Shown here piece after piece: positions 26,037 to 35,397 of a stretch of 64,000 nt of DNA; the stretch's first letter is position 1, and every line of letters starts with the position of its first letter. The DNA is taken from assembly GCF_029714425.1 (NCBI RefSeq), contig NZ_CP121668.1, forward strand, positions 7,213,501 to 7,277,500, written 5' to 3'. A program made the translations under genes and the position numbers. This DNA comes from Bradyrhizobium sp. CB2312 (GTDB taxonomy: Bacteria > Pseudomonadota > Alphaproteobacteria > Rhizobiales > Xanthobacteraceae). Below the pieces are notes generated by a model. That model was not told the DNA's origin and searched no databases. It saw nothing but the letters and a program-made list of their open reading frames with translations.

Positions 26037-26753
26037 CTATTGATCGACGCCCGCATCTTCCAGCGCTGCGAGCAGATCGTCGATCTCCATGCGCTTGCGG
26101 AAATCGGGGTCGACAAAGCGGGCCTTCACGATCCCGTCGCGACCGACGACGAACACGGCCGGGATCGGCAGCATCCAGCCGTCATTGCCGTGGAATTTCG
26201 CCATGTCCTGATAAGACAGGAGGCTCTGGATTTCGGCGCCGAGCCAGATCGCGAGATTGAGCGACAGCGCATAGCCGTTGTCGAGATCGGTCAGGACCGG
26301 AAATGGCGCGCCGGATTCGGCCTTGAGCTGCCGCGCATATTCCTGCGTCTCCGGCATGATCGCGACGACGCGCGCGCCCATGGCCTCGATGCGGCCCAGC
26401 GCCTGGACGACCGCGCGGACGTTGAGCCGGCAATAGGGGCACCAATGGCCACGGAAGAACATCACCGCGACCGGGCCGCTCTCCAGCAGCGCAGTCAGCG
26501 TGACGAGACGCCCGCTGTCGTCCGGCAGCATGAATGGCGGCATCGCATCGCCCGGGCGCGGCGCGGTCTCGCCTCCGCCGTTTCCGCCCAATCGCGTCAC
26601 CAGGCGGTCGACCGCCTCGCCATAGGCCGGGAAGACCTCGCGGCTGGCATCGGCATAGGCGCGGAGCTGTTCGTTCAGCGTGCCGTCCATGTCGCGGCAG
26701 CGCAGGAAGGCAGATCTGAGCCGCTCGGCGTCGGCTGGCAAGAGAGACGTCAT
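26037..26753 (-). CDS. Peroxiredoxin-like AhpC/TSA-family protein
   Basis: 238 residues from ATG 26753. A helical N-terminus (about 1-65) precedes a thioredoxin fold with PPFMLPDDSGRLVTL, FFRGHWCPYCRLN (redox C-x-x-C) and MLPIPAVFVVGRDGIVKARF. The C-P-Y-C site is more thioredoxin-like than the single peroxidatic Cys of classic AhpC, matching the alkyl-hydroperoxide-reductase-like group common in soil bacteria. Likely a cytoplasmic peroxide or disulfide reductase. Confidence 0.85.
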   Translation of the reverse strand: MTSLLPADAERLRSAFLRCRDMDGTLNEQLRAYADASREVFPAYGEAVDRLVTRLGGNGGGETAPRPGDAMPPFMLPDDSGRLVTLTALLESGPVAVMFFRGHWCPYCRLNVRAVVQALGRIEAMGARVVAIMPETQEYARQLKAESGAPFPVLTDLDNGYALSLNLAIWLGAEIQSLLSYQDMAKFHGNDGWMLPIPAVFVVGRDGIVKARFVDPDFRKRMEIDDLLAALEDAGVDQ

Positions 26754-26836
26754 CTTCCGCTCCGGCGTTCGTGAGATGAATATTAGTTTCCTGGTTCGGC
26801 CGCCCGCAAGGGGGCGGCCGTAATGCCTGGACCGGT

Positions 26837-27121
26837 TCAGTTCACGTAGAAATTGCCGGTCGGATCCAGCCGACCCGAGGTCGAGTACAGCGTGCCGTTG
26901 TCCATGAAGAAGACGGTGTTCTCCGGCACCTTCTTCGCGTTCTTCATCATGGCCTCGTGGTTCTTCTCGGCAGGGGCCATGGCCATCGCCGACATCTTGC
27001 CGGGTCCGCCATAGATATAGGCCATGCCGGCCTTGAAATCCCAGGCCGCCTCCGAGAAGGCCGATGTCGCGATGACCGCGAAGGCGGCGGTGAAAATCAG
27101 GGTTTTGGACACTTTCGTCAT
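26837..27121 (-). CDS. Small secreted protein of unknown function
   Basis: 94 residues from ATG 27121 behind GGAGCAGCATCTC. A signal peptide (about 1-23, ending TSAFS) precedes a mature part with MAYIYGGPGKMSAMAMAPAE and ENTVFFMDNGTLYSTSGRLD, ending in NFYVN. No family recognised. It lies between a peroxiredoxin-like and a cupin gene, hinting at a stress or metal role in the periplasm, but this is only neighbourhood evidence. Confidence 0.7.
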   Translation of the reverse strand: MTKVSKTLIFTAAFAVIATSAFSEAAWDFKAGMAYIYGGPGKMSAMAMAPAEKNHEAMMKNAKKVPENTVFFMDNGTLYSTSGRLDPTGNFYVN

Positions 27122-27358
27122 GAGATGCTGCTCCGGATTGACATGCACGCCCGCCAATCGGGCGCACTGCCATCGGACGCCAGACACAGGAGAAGCGGAA
27201 ATGCCGATGCCCAATCGGTTCGATAGCCGCCGCGCATCAACATAGCGCGCAGCTATCGCATCGAGAGCAAGCCGGCATTTCAGAATCGAGACGGTCTCGA
27301 CGAAGCTCCTGCCATCGCCGGCGACCAGCGAGGTCGCGGCCAACACAGGAGACCTCCC

Positions 27359-27841
27359 ATGTTCACGAGCCACACCTTCTCTCGCCTGCTCTGGCCGGGC
27401 CTTGCCGCTATCGGGGCACTGACGCTCGCGGCGCAGCCGGTCCTTGCCGGCGAATGTCCGGCCGACAAGATCAAGCCGAACGCGCAGCAGATGGTCGACA
27501 CCAAGCCTGTCGGCGTCACCGACGTCACGCTCGGCGCAATCGACCTCGGCAAGCAGCCAGCTCATATCGAGGGCCGCGAACTCCGCTTCCGCAAGCTGAC
27601 CATCGAGCCCGGCGGCATCGTGCCCTGGCACAGCCATGACGATCGCCCTGCCCTGATCTTCGTGCAGCAGGGCGAAATCGTTGAACACGCCTCCAACTGC
27701 ATCGATCCGATCGTGCATAAGGCCGGCGACATTCGTCCCGAAGTCTACGGCACCTCGCATTGGTGGAAGAACCTCGGCAAGGAGACCGTCATTCTCTATG
27801 TCGGCGACGTCCGCAAGGATCCCAACGACCATCACATGTAA
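27359..27841 (+). CDS. Periplasmic cupin-domain protein
   Basis: 160 residues from ATG 27359 with AGGAGACCTCCC upstream. A signal peptide (about 1-30, ending PVLAGE) leads to a single cupin domain (about 70-150). Its metal-binding motif is PGGIVPWHSHDDRPALIFVQ, followed by HKAGDIRPE and GTSHWWKN. Probably binds a divalent metal; activity unknown. The MFS transporter gene begins 103 bases downstream and may be co-transcribed. Confidence 0.82.
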   Translation: MFTSHTFSRLLWPGLAAIGALTLAAQPVLAGECPADKIKPNAQQMVDTKPVGVTDVTLGAIDLGKQPAHIEGRELRFRKLTIEPGGIVPWHSHDDRPALIFVQQGEIVEHASNCIDPIVHKAGDIRPEVYGTSHWWKNLGKETVILYVGDVRKDPNDHHM

Positions 27842-27944
27842 CGAGCGCACCCAGCCCCAGCGCACTCGTTACCGGATGTGGCGCCCGGGATCCCCCATGC
27901 CATCCGCATGCCGGGCGTCACATTCCTCACAGGACAATCACGCC

Positions 27945-29147
27945 ATGACCGATCTTTCCGCGTCGATCAAACCGGCCGCGATGACGATGGAGGCGCACTC
28001 GCCTGGTTTCGCGCTGCGCTCGCTCGTGATCGGCCTCACCGCATTCCTGACCGTCGTCGACCTTTTCGCGACGCAGGCGATCCTGCCCTCGCTGACGCGG
28101 CACTACGGCGTCACCCCCGCAGCAATGGGCTTTGCCGTCAACGCCAGCACCTTCGGGATGGCCATTGCGAGCCTCGTCGTCGGCTTCTTCAGCCCGCACA
28201 TCAACCGCCGGGCCGGCATCCTGGTGAGCCTCCTGCTGCTGGCAATCCCCACCAGCTTGCTCGCGTCCGCACCCAATCTCGCCGTCTTCACGGCCTTGCG
28301 GGTCGCCCAGGGCCTGTGCATGGCGTCTGCCTTCGCACTCACCCTCGCCTATCTCGGCGAGCAATGCAGCGCGATGGATGCCGGCGGCGCGTTCGCCGCC
28401 TACATCACCGGCAACGTCGCGAGCAACCTCTTTGGCCGGCTGATCTCGGCGGCGCTTGCCGACGGCCTCGGCCTTGCCTGGAATTTCTATGTCTTCGCCG
28501 CGCTCAATCTGGTCGGCGCGGTGCTGGTCTATTTCACCATCGGACGCGTGCGGCCGATGCATGCGATGATGCCGGCGGCTTCGCCGCTCGCCGCCACCAT
28601 CGCGCATTGGCGCAATCCGCGGCTGCGCGCCACCTTCGGCGTCGGCTTCTGCATCCTGTTTGCGTTCATCGGCACCTTCACATTCGTCAATTTCGTGCTG
28701 GTACGGCCGCCGCTGTCGCTGGGCATGATGGACCTCGGCCTCGTCTATTTCGTCTTCCTGCCGTCGGTCGTCACGACGCTGCTCGCCGGCAAGGTGGCCG
28801 CACGGCTGGGAACGCGGCCTGCGATCTGGTTATCGCTCGCTACCGCTGGACTGGGCCTGCCCTTGATGCTGGCGCCGCATCTCGGTGGAGTGCTCGCCGG
28901 CATGGTTCTGGTCGGCGTCGGCACATTCTTCGCGCAGGCCGCAGCGACAGGCTTCGTCGGACAGGCCGCGACCGACAACCGCGGCATCGCCAGCGGGACT
29001 TATCTTGCGTGCTACTTCTGCGGCGGGCTGGCCGGTACGGCCGTGCTCGGCCGGTTGTTCGACAGCTTCGGCTGGTACGCCTGCGTCGCAGGTGTCGGCG
29101 TGGCGCTCGCGCTGGCGGCCCTGCTCACCGTCGCCCTGAAGCGCTAA
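27945..29147 (+). CDS. Major facilitator superfamily transporter
   Basis: 400 residues from ATG 27945, with about twelve hydrophobic segments. Typical drug/solute exporter features are FATQAILPSLTRHYGVTPAA, GFFSPHINRRAGILVS (the motif-A loop) and ALRVAQGLCMASAFALTLAY. Substrate unknown. Its stop codon overlaps the fixS stop on the opposite strand (shared CTAA, 29144-29147), so the two genes converge with no spacer. Confidence 0.87.
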   Translation: MTDLSASIKPAAMTMEAHSPGFALRSLVIGLTAFLTVVDLFATQAILPSLTRHYGVTPAAMGFAVNASTFGMAIASLVVGFFSPHINRRAGILVSLLLLAIPTSLLASAPNLAVFTALRVAQGLCMASAFALTLAYLGEQCSAMDAGGAFAAYITGNVASNLFGRLISAALADGLGLAWNFYVFAALNLVGAVLVYFTIGRVRPMHAMMPAASPLAATIAHWRNPRLRATFGVGFCILFAFIGTFTFVNFVLVRPPLSLGMMDLGLVYFVFLPSVVTTLLAGKVAARLGTRPAIWLSLATAGLGLPLMLAPHLGGVLAGMVLVGVGTFFAQAAATGFVGQAATDNRGIASGTYLACYFCGGLAGTAVLGRLFDSFGWYACVAGVGVALALAALLTVALKR

Positions 29148-29311
29148 CGACTCGCCGGGGTTTCCTGCGGCGGCTCGTCGTCGGCGATGGCGCGCCAGGC
29201 GGCGCCGTCGAGGTCGTCGTACTGGCCGCTTTTCAGCGACCAGAGGAAGGCAACGAGACCGGCACCTCCGAGCATCAAGGCCAGCGGCACCAGGATGACC
29301 AGGATCTCCAT
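29144..29311 (-). CDS. fixS: cbb3 oxidase maturation protein CcoS/FixS
   Basis: 55 residues. One N-terminal membrane helix (MEILVILVPLALMLGGAGLV) is followed by FLWSLKSGQYDDLDGAAWRA, the highly conserved CcoS signature. CcoS is needed to insert cofactors into cytochrome cbb3. Its ATG shares one base with the fixI stop (TAATG), so translation is coupled. It is the last gene of fixGHIS. Confidence 0.95.
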   Translation of the reverse strand: MEILVILVPLALMLGGAGLVAFLWSLKSGQYDDLDGAAWRAIADDEPPQETPASR

Positions 29312-31509
29312 TACCCAATCTCCCGCGAGGTGTTCCGGGCGCGCAGCGAGTTCAGCATCACCAGGATCGACGATCCGCTCATGGCCGCTGCCGCAATCAG
29401 CGGCGTGACGATGCCGCTGATCGCGACCGGCACGGCGAGCACATTGTAGCCGATCGCCAGCCAGAGATTTTGCCGCATCAGATGCAACGCCTTGCGCGAG
29501 GCATCGATGGCGGCGACGACCGGAGCGAGCGGCCGGCCAAGGAAGACGAGATCTGCGGTGGCCTGGCTGAGATGCGCGGCCGAGATCGGCGACATCGAGA
29601 CATGGGCGGCCGCCAGCGAGGGCGCGTCGTTCATGCCGTCGCCGACCATCAGCACTTTTGTGCCGCGCCGCTTCAGCTCCTCGATCCGCGCGATCTTGTC
29701 GGCCGGCGTCACGCCGGCGCGCCACTCGGGAATGCCGAGCGCATGCGCCGCCGCGATCACCGCCGGCTCACGGTCGCCGGAGAGAATCTCGATGCCGATG
29801 TTGCGCGCCTTCAGCGCCGTAATCACGGCCTGGGCGTCCGGTCGCAGCCCCTGGCGCACCGACAGGATAAACTTTTCGCTCCCCTTGCTGAACGCGACGA
29901 TGGAGGCCTCGGGATCGAGATCGTCGGTCAAGCCGACGAGTGCCTCGGCGCCGCAGAAGGACGGACGGCCAAGACGAAGCTCGACACCGTCCACCGTGGC
30001 GCGCACGCCCTGGCCGGCCTCCTCGACAGCTCCGACGATCGGCGACTTCGCGCCGGCGGCCTGCGCCACCGCGGCGGCCACCGGATGATGGCTCGACAGC
30101 GCCAGCCGGCCGGCGAGTTCAAAGACATCGGCAGGGATGTCGGCCGCGTTGGTCACTTCGAGATGAGGCAGCGTCAACGTGCCGGTCTTGTCGAAGATGA
30201 TGTGGTCGGCCTCGGCGAGGCGTTCGATCGCGTCGCCGGCATTGAGTAGAACGCCGGACTTGAACATGGCGCCCGCGGCGACGGTCTGCACGGTGGGGAT
30301 CGCAAGACCCAGCGCACAGGGGCAGGTGATGATCAGCACGGCGACGCCGGTCACGATCGCATCGTGCCACGACGCGCCGGCGACGACCCAGCCGAGGATC
30401 GTGATCAGCGCCGTCGCATGCACCACCGGCGCATAAAGCCGGGAGGCACGGTCGGCAAGCCGCATGTAGCGCGAGCGCGCGGCCAGCGCGTGGTCGAGCA
30501 GCCGCGTGATCTCGGCGAGCAATGTCGCTTCCGACGCCGCCGAGACCCGCACCCGCAGCGTGCCGGAGATGTTCATCGATCCCGCATAGACCGGCGTACC
30601 CTGCTCCGCGGTGACATAGAGCGTCTCGCCGGTGATCAGGCTCTGGTCGATCTCGGAGCGTCCCTCGATCACGGTGCCGTCGACCGCGCAGCGCTCGCCG
30701 GGCCGTAGCAGCACGATATCGCCGGGATGGATCGCTGCGACCGGCACCTGGGAGATTTCATCAGCCCCGATGAACTTCGCCGCGGTTTCCGCCTTGAGCG
30801 CGGCGAGATTGCCGGCGACCGCGCGGGTGCGCCGTCGCATGTTCTGGTCGAGGAAGCGGCCGACCAAGAGGAAAGTCAGCAGCATGATCGCCGCGTCGAA
30901 ATAGGCGTGCTCGGCATGGTGGATGGTCTCCACCACGGACATGCCGAGCGCCAGGCACACGCCGATCGAGATCGGCACGTCCATGTTGGTGGTCTTGTTC
31001 GACAGCGCGCGCCAGGCCGAGCGGAAGAACGGCTGGCCGGCATAGGCCGCCGCCGGCAGCGCGATCAGCGCCGACAGCCAGTGGAAGAAGTCGCGCTGCT
31101 CAGGCAGCATGTCCGAGACGTTTCCGGACCACACCGGGATCGACAGCATCATCACGTTCATGGTGGCGAACGCCGCGACGCCGAGACAGCGCAGCAGGAA
31201 ACGGGATTCGGCGACCTCGGCCTCTTCCGCGCTTTCAGTCTCGTAAGGATAGGCCTTGTAGCCCAGCTCCTCGAGCCTATCAATGAAGCGAGCCGGATCG
31301 AGCGTGCCGGCCTTCCACTCCAGCGCGACGCGCCGGTCAGTGAGGTTCACGCGCGCCAGCGTGACGTCGGGAATGGCGGAGAGACCGCGCTCGATCTTGG
31401 CCATGCAGCCGGCGCAGTGAACGCCCTCGACGGCGAGATCGATATGCTTGATCCCCTCGCCCGCGGCGCGGACATAGTGCGAAAAATCCCGCGTGACCTG
31501 CATGAGCAT
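29311..31509 (-). CDS. fixI: Copper-transporting P1B-type ATPase FixI/CcoI
   Basis: About 732 residues from ATG 31509. A heavy-metal-associated domain with CAGC (about 35-38) is followed by eight membrane helices. The metal-transport motif is TCPCALG, the phosphorylation site DKTGT, the nucleotide-binding His-Pro SSHHPVA and the hinge GDGMNDAPSL. It exports Cu(I) to the periplasm for loading the CuB centre of FixN rather than for resistance. It starts five bases after the fixH stop and overlaps fixS. Confidence 0.95.
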   Translation of the reverse strand: MLMQVTRDFSHYVRAAGEGIKHIDLAVEGVHCAGCMAKIERGLSAIPDVTLARVNLTDRRVALEWKAGTLDPARFIDRLEELGYKAYPYETESAEEAEVAESRFLLRCLGVAAFATMNVMMLSIPVWSGNVSDMLPEQRDFFHWLSALIALPAAAYAGQPFFRSAWRALSNKTTNMDVPISIGVCLALGMSVVETIHHAEHAYFDAAIMLLTFLLVGRFLDQNMRRRTRAVAGNLAALKAETAAKFIGADEISQVPVAAIHPGDIVLLRPGERCAVDGTVIEGRSEIDQSLITGETLYVTAEQGTPVYAGSMNISGTLRVRVSAASEATLLAEITRLLDHALAARSRYMRLADRASRLYAPVVHATALITILGWVVAGASWHDAIVTGVAVLIITCPCALGLAIPTVQTVAAGAMFKSGVLLNAGDAIERLAEADHIIFDKTGTLTLPHLEVTNAADIPADVFELAGRLALSSHHPVAAAVAQAAGAKSPIVGAVEEAGQGVRATVDGVELRLGRPSFCGAEALVGLTDDLDPEASIVAFSKGSEKFILSVRQGLRPDAQAVITALKARNIGIEILSGDREPAVIAAAHALGIPEWRAGVTPADKIARIEELKRRGTKVLMVGDGMNDAPSLAAAHVSMSPISAAHLSQATADLVFLGRPLAPVVAAIDASRKALHLMRQNLWLAIGYNVLAVPVAISGIVTPLIAAAAMSGSSILVMLNSLRARNTSREIG

Positions 31510-31514
31510 GTCCC

Positions 31515-32000
31515 TCAATTCAGGATCACGCGGTTGCGCGACATGAACACGCGCGCGCCGCGCGCCGCGCCTTCGATCACGAGATCCCACTGGCCGGGCG
31601 CGACGGCAGCGGCATTGCCGCGATAGGTGCCGATGCCGGCCTCCGAAAGCTCGACCTGCAGATCGGCGCGCTTGTCGGTCGGCCGTTCCAGCCGTCCGCC
31701 GAATTTCAGGCCGCTCACCGGCTGGCCCTTGGCATCACGCGCATCGACCTGAAGCGTGGCACCGCCATCGGCGCGGCGCTCGATATGGGCGCTGACCTGC
31801 CAATTTCGCGCGGCCTGGTCATGAGCTGCCGATATCTCGCGGTCATAGGTGAGGCCCGCGGCGTAGGGACTGTCGACGTCGGTGCCGGGCAGCGTCGCGA
31901 TCGCGAGCTTCATCATGGTGACGTTGACGCCGATCACGAGCCCGAAGAAGGCGACCAGCATCAGGAACACCTTCGTTCCGGTCAGCGGCTTGGTTGCCAT
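31515..32000 (-). CDS. fixH: FixH, cbb3 oxidase assembly protein
   Basis: 161 residues. One N-terminal membrane anchor (FLMLVAFFGLVIGVNVTMMK) with the typical FixH VNVTMM sequence precedes a periplasmic beta-rich domain. FixH acts with FixI in maturing FixNOQP. It is embedded between fixG and fixI in the same operon. Confidence 0.93.
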   Translation of the reverse strand: MATKPLTGTKVFLMLVAFFGLVIGVNVTMMKLAIATLPGTDVDSPYAAGLTYDREISAAHDQAARNWQVSAHIERRADGGATLQVDARDAKGQPVSGLKFGGRLERPTDKRADLQVELSEAGIGTYRGNAAAVAPGQWDLVIEGAARGARVFMSRNRVILN

Positions 32001-32015
32001 GGCAGTCTCCTCGTC

Positions 32016-33482
32016 TTACGGCGCGACAAAGTTGTCGGTGGTGGTCGCGACCTCGCCGAGGCCGATGTCGGTGACGTGGAAGCGCACCGGGATCGACTTC
32101 TCCGGATTGCTCTCCGCCGGCGCGGTGATCAGCAGGCGCAGCTCGCTGGTGGAGTCGCGCGGAATCACGATCATCGGCCGATCAGGCGTCACCGAATCGA
32201 TGCCGACGACATGCGTGGTCAGATTGGCCGGGCCGTCCGCGTCGATCGCGACGACGCGGTCGTAGCCGCTCTTGTTGAGCAGACGCACCGTGTAGGCGTT
32301 GCGGATCGAGCCGTCGCTGAGCCTGACCGCGACCGGATTACGGTCGTGCAACACGTTGACGTCGAGCAGGCTGCGGGTCGCAAGCGTGTAGATCATGATG
32401 CCGCCGACCGCCGCGATGATCGCGCTGTAGACGATGGTCCGCGGCCGGACGATGCGATAGACCGGCGCCTTGCCTTCCTGGCGGCGCTGGATGTTGATGT
32501 CGTTGTCGTAGCCGATCAGCCGCTTCGGCCGGCCGATCTTGGTCATCACGTTGTCGCAGGCGTCGATGCAGAGCCCGCACTGGATGCATTCGAGCTGCGG
32601 CCCGTTGCGGATGTCGATCCCGGTCGGACAGACCGCGACGCATTGATAGCAGTCGACGCAGTCGCCGACATGCTCGCCGAGCGCGCGCAGCTCGGCCGCC
32701 TTCTTCACCGAGGTGCGCTTCTCGCCACGGTCGTAGCGGTAGGTGACGTTGAGCGCCCATTCGTCGGTCAGCGCGGCCTGGATGCGCGGCCATGGGCACA
32801 TATAGGTGCAGACCTGCTCGCGCATGAAGCCGGCGAGCACGTAGGTCGTCGCGGTCAGGATGGCGATCCAGATATAGGCGATCATCGGCGCCTGGAAGGT
32901 GACGAGCTCCTTCACCGGCGTCGGCGCGTCGTTGAAATAGAGCACCCAGGCGCCGCCGGTCCACCAGGCGATCAGCAGCCAGATCGAATGCTTGAGCACG
33001 ATCTCGGAGATGCGCTCGAGCTTCATCGGATCGGACGACTTGTCCTTCTTCATCCGCTCGCGCCGGTCACCCTCGACGAGGCGCTCGACCGCGTAGAACA
33101 GGTCGGTCCACACCGTCTGCGGGCAGAGATAGCCGCACCAGATGCGGCCGCCGACGGAGTTCATCAGGAACAGCGCCACCGCGGCGACGATCAGAAGGCC
33201 GGTGAAGTAATAGACCTCCTGCGGCCACAGCTCGATGAAGAAGAAGTAGAAGCGGCTGTTGGGCAGGTCGATCAGCACCGCCTGGCTGGGCGCGCCGAGA
33301 CCGCGATTCCAGCGCACGAACGGCAGGAAGTAGTAGACGCCGAGGCAGAATGCCATCAGGCCCCACTTGATCCGGCGGAAGGTGCCGTGGACGCTCTGGG
33401 GATAGACCTTCTTGCGGGCTGCGTAGAGCGGCCCGTAGTCGTCGTCCGATGTGAGCTCGTTCGGGTTCACGGTCTTGTTCAT
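32016..33482 (-). CDS. fixG: FixG/RdxA/CcoG iron-sulfur membrane protein
   Basis: 488 residues, five or so membrane helices and a ferredoxin-like region with two 4Fe-4S sites: CVDCYQCVAVCPTGIDI and CIQCGLCIDACDNV. YLCPQTVWTDLFYAVERLVE and the periplasmic C-terminal immunoglobulin-like domain are typical. CcoG-type proteins reduce copper(II) for cbb3 assembly. A perfect FixK box lies 58 bases before the start, so the operon has its own microaerobic promoter besides possible read-through from fixP. Confidence 0.95.
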   Translation of the reverse strand: MNKTVNPNELTSDDDYGPLYAARKKVYPQSVHGTFRRIKWGLMAFCLGVYYFLPFVRWNRGLGAPSQAVLIDLPNSRFYFFFIELWPQEVYYFTGLLIVAAVALFLMNSVGGRIWCGYLCPQTVWTDLFYAVERLVEGDRRERMKKDKSSDPMKLERISEIVLKHSIWLLIAWWTGGAWVLYFNDAPTPVKELVTFQAPMIAYIWIAILTATTYVLAGFMREQVCTYMCPWPRIQAALTDEWALNVTYRYDRGEKRTSVKKAAELRALGEHVGDCVDCYQCVAVCPTGIDIRNGPQLECIQCGLCIDACDNVMTKIGRPKRLIGYDNDINIQRRQEGKAPVYRIVRPRTIVYSAIIAAVGGIMIYTLATRSLLDVNVLHDRNPVAVRLSDGSIRNAYTVRLLNKSGYDRVVAIDADGPANLTTHVVGIDSVTPDRPMIVIPRDSTSELRLLITAPAESNPEKSIPVRFHVTDIGLGEVATTTDNFVAP

Positions 33483-33539
33483 CGCGAAGTTTGTCTCGAA
33501 AAGGTGCGATTAAACCTAGACCCGGCGTCGCAGCGCCGA

Positions 33540-33553
33540 TTGATCCAGCTCAA
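33540..33553 (-). promoter_or_regulatory. FixK box of the fixGHIS operon
   Basis: Read toward fixG it is TTGAGCTGGATCAA, an exact TTGA-N6-TCAA site. Class II spacing would put the transcription start near base 33506, about 24 bases before the ATG at 33482. Confidence 0.9.
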
Positions 33554-33578
33554 GCGGGGGCATTTTGTCCACCCCCGC
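33554..33578 (-). terminator. Hairpin between fixP and the fixG promoter
   Basis: GCGGGGG/CCCCCGC arms with an 11-base loop start 15 bases after the fixP stop and abut the FixK box. Without a T-run it may act as a partial terminator or stabilise the fixNOQP message. Confidence 0.55.
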
Positions 33579-33592
33579 CTGTTCTCCTTTGG

Positions 33593-34468
33593 CTACTTGC
33601 CGCCGCCCAGCGAGTGGACGTAGACCGCCATCGCCTTGAGGGTGGCGGGGTCGAGCCGGCCTTCCCAGGCCGGCATGACGCCGGCGCGCCCCTGGCTGAT
33701 GGTCTCGATCAGGGTCGCCTCGTCCGAGCCGTAGAGCCAGATCTTGTCGGTCAGGTTCGGCGCGCCCATCTCCGGATTGCCCTTGCCGCCGTCGCCATGG
33801 CAGGCGACGCAATTCTCGGCAAAGATCTTCTCGCCCTTGGCGGCGTCGAAACCCTTGCGGGTCGACAGGCCCGACAGCGACCGCACGTAATTGGCGACCG
33901 TGACGATCTCGTCCGGCTTGAGCACGCCGTCCTTGCCGAAGGCGAGCATCTGGCCCTCATGCGTCTTGGCGTGGCCGGAGCGCGCGCCGAACTGGATGGT
34001 CTGCATGATCTGCTCGAGCGTGCCGCCCCACAGCCAGTCGTCGTCGTTCAGGTTCGGAAAGCCCTTGGCGCCGGCGCCGCCTGAGCCGTGACACGGCGCG
34101 CAATTGTCGCCGAACACGGTCCTGCCCTTGGCGCGCGCGAGTGCGAGCAATGCCGGATTTTTCTCGATGTCGGCGAGCGGCGCCGCCGCCAGTGCCGCCA
34201 TCTTCTCGCCGCGCAGCGTCTCGAGATTGGCGAGCTCCACCGCGAGGCTCGCGCGGGTCGAGTAGCCGAGCAGCCCGGTGGTGTTACTGGAGATCAGCGG
34301 CCAGGCCGGATAGACGATCCAGTAGCCGATCGACCAGATGATGGTGAGGTAGAAGGAGATCACCCACCAGCGCGGCAGCGGCGTGTTGAGCTCCTTGATG
34401 CCGTCCCACTCATGTCCGGTCGTGGACTTGCCGGTGACGGAATCGATGTCGCCATGATGATCGGTCAT
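33593..34468 (-). CDS. fixP: cbb3 cytochrome oxidase diheme subunit FixP/CcoP
   Basis: 291 residues. An N-terminal membrane anchor (about 35-57) is followed by two periplasmic cytochrome c domains with heme sites CAPCH and CVACH and matching Met ligands. It passes electrons from the bc1 complex toward FixO and FixN. The fixQ stop is six bases upstream, and the GGAGGAG ribosome site for fixP lies inside the end of fixQ. Confidence 0.96.
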   Translation of the reverse strand: MTDHHGDIDSVTGKSTTGHEWDGIKELNTPLPRWWVISFYLTIIWSIGYWIVYPAWPLISSNTTGLLGYSTRASLAVELANLETLRGEKMAALAAAPLADIEKNPALLALARAKGRTVFGDNCAPCHGSGGAGAKGFPNLNDDDWLWGGTLEQIMQTIQFGARSGHAKTHEGQMLAFGKDGVLKPDEIVTVANYVRSLSGLSTRKGFDAAKGEKIFAENCVACHGDGGKGNPEMGAPNLTDKIWLYGSDEATLIETISQGRAGVMPAWEGRLDPATLKAMAVYVHSLGGGK

Positions 34469-34474
34469 GATTTC

Positions 34475-34639
34475 TTACTCCTCCCGCAACGGCAGGCGTG
34501 CCGCTTCGTCGAACGCGGCCTTGTTGCGGGGCCAGAATGCGTAGGCGATGATCGCGAGAAAGATCGCGACGAACACCGGCGTCCAGATCGTGGTGACGAG
34601 GCTGGAGGCGAGATTGTCGAGTGTCAGGATGGCTTTCAT
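34475..34639 (-). CDS. fixQ: cbb3 cytochrome oxidase small subunit FixQ/CcoQ
   Basis: 54 residues: MKAILTLDNLASSLVTTIW, then one membrane helix (VFVAIFLAIIAYAFW) and a charged tail RNKAAFDEAARLPLREE, the classic CcoQ layout. It stabilises the cbb3 complex, especially against oxygen. It lies between fixO and fixP. Confidence 0.95.
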   Translation of the reverse strand: MKAILTLDNLASSLVTTIWTPVFVAIFLAIIAYAFWPRNKAAFDEAARLPLREE

Positions 34640-34652
34640 CGGTGATGCCTTC

Positions 34653-35387
34653 TCAGCGAAGATTGGCTTTCTCGTTGTAGAGCTTGAAGTCGACCAGCGT
34701 GCCGAGCATCTGCAAGTAAGCGATCAGCGCGTCCATCTCGGTCGGCGTGCCCGCCTTGCCGTCGAAATTGCGCATCACCGCCTTGGCATAGCGCTTGCTG
34801 AAGGCGTCGGTGCCGGCATTGTCAGGGTCGGCCTGGGCCTTCAGGTCCGCGCCTGCGTTCGCGATCTGGTCGTCCGTATAGGGCGTGCCGACGGCCTTGA
34901 GCGTCTTCATGTGGTCGGCGATCGTGTCCGGATCGACCTCGGTCTGACTGAGGAACGGATAGCCCGGCATCACCGACTGCGGCACGATCGCGCGCGGGTT
35001 GGTCAGATGGGTGACGTGCCAGTCGTCGGAATATTTTGCGCCGACGCGGGCAAGGTCGGGACCGGTGCGCTTCGAGCCCCACTGGAACGGATGGTCGTAC
35101 ATGCTTTCGGCGGCGAGCGAGAAGTGGCCGTAGCGCTCGACCTCGTCGCGCAAGGGGCGGATCATCTGCGAATGGCAGAGATAGCAGCCCTCGCGGACGT
35201 AGACGTTGCGGCCCGCGAGTTCCAGCGGCGTGTACGGCCTGACGCCGTCGACCGCCTCGATCGTGCTCTTGAGGTAGAACAGCGGGGTGATCTCGACGAG
35301 GCCGCCGATCGCGATCACCACGAGGATGCCGACGATCAGGACGATCGAGTTCTTTTCGAAGATTTGGTGGCGTGTCCAGAACGACAT
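34653..35387 (-). CDS. fixO: cbb3 cytochrome oxidase monoheme subunit FixO/CcoO
   Basis: 244 residues. An N-terminal anchor ([20 protein letters not shown]) is followed by a single heme c site CYLCH in [18 protein letters not shown], a CcoO hallmark. It accepts electrons from FixP and passes them to FixN. The ATG is 10 bases after the fixN stop. Confidence 0.96.
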   Translation of the reverse strand: MSFWTRHQIFEKNSIVLIVGILVVIAIGGLVEITPLFYLKSTIEAVDGVRPYTPLELAGRNVYVREGCYLCHSQMIRPLRDEVERYGHFSLAAESMYDHPFQWGSKRTGPDLARVGAKYSDDWHVTHLTNPRAIVPQSVMPGYPFLSQTEVDPDTIADHMKTLKAVGTPYTDDQIANAGADLKAQADPDNAGTDAFSKRYAKAVMRNFDGKAGTPTEMDALIAYLQMLGTLVDFKLYNEKANLR

Positions 35388-35397
35388 GGAAAGCTCC

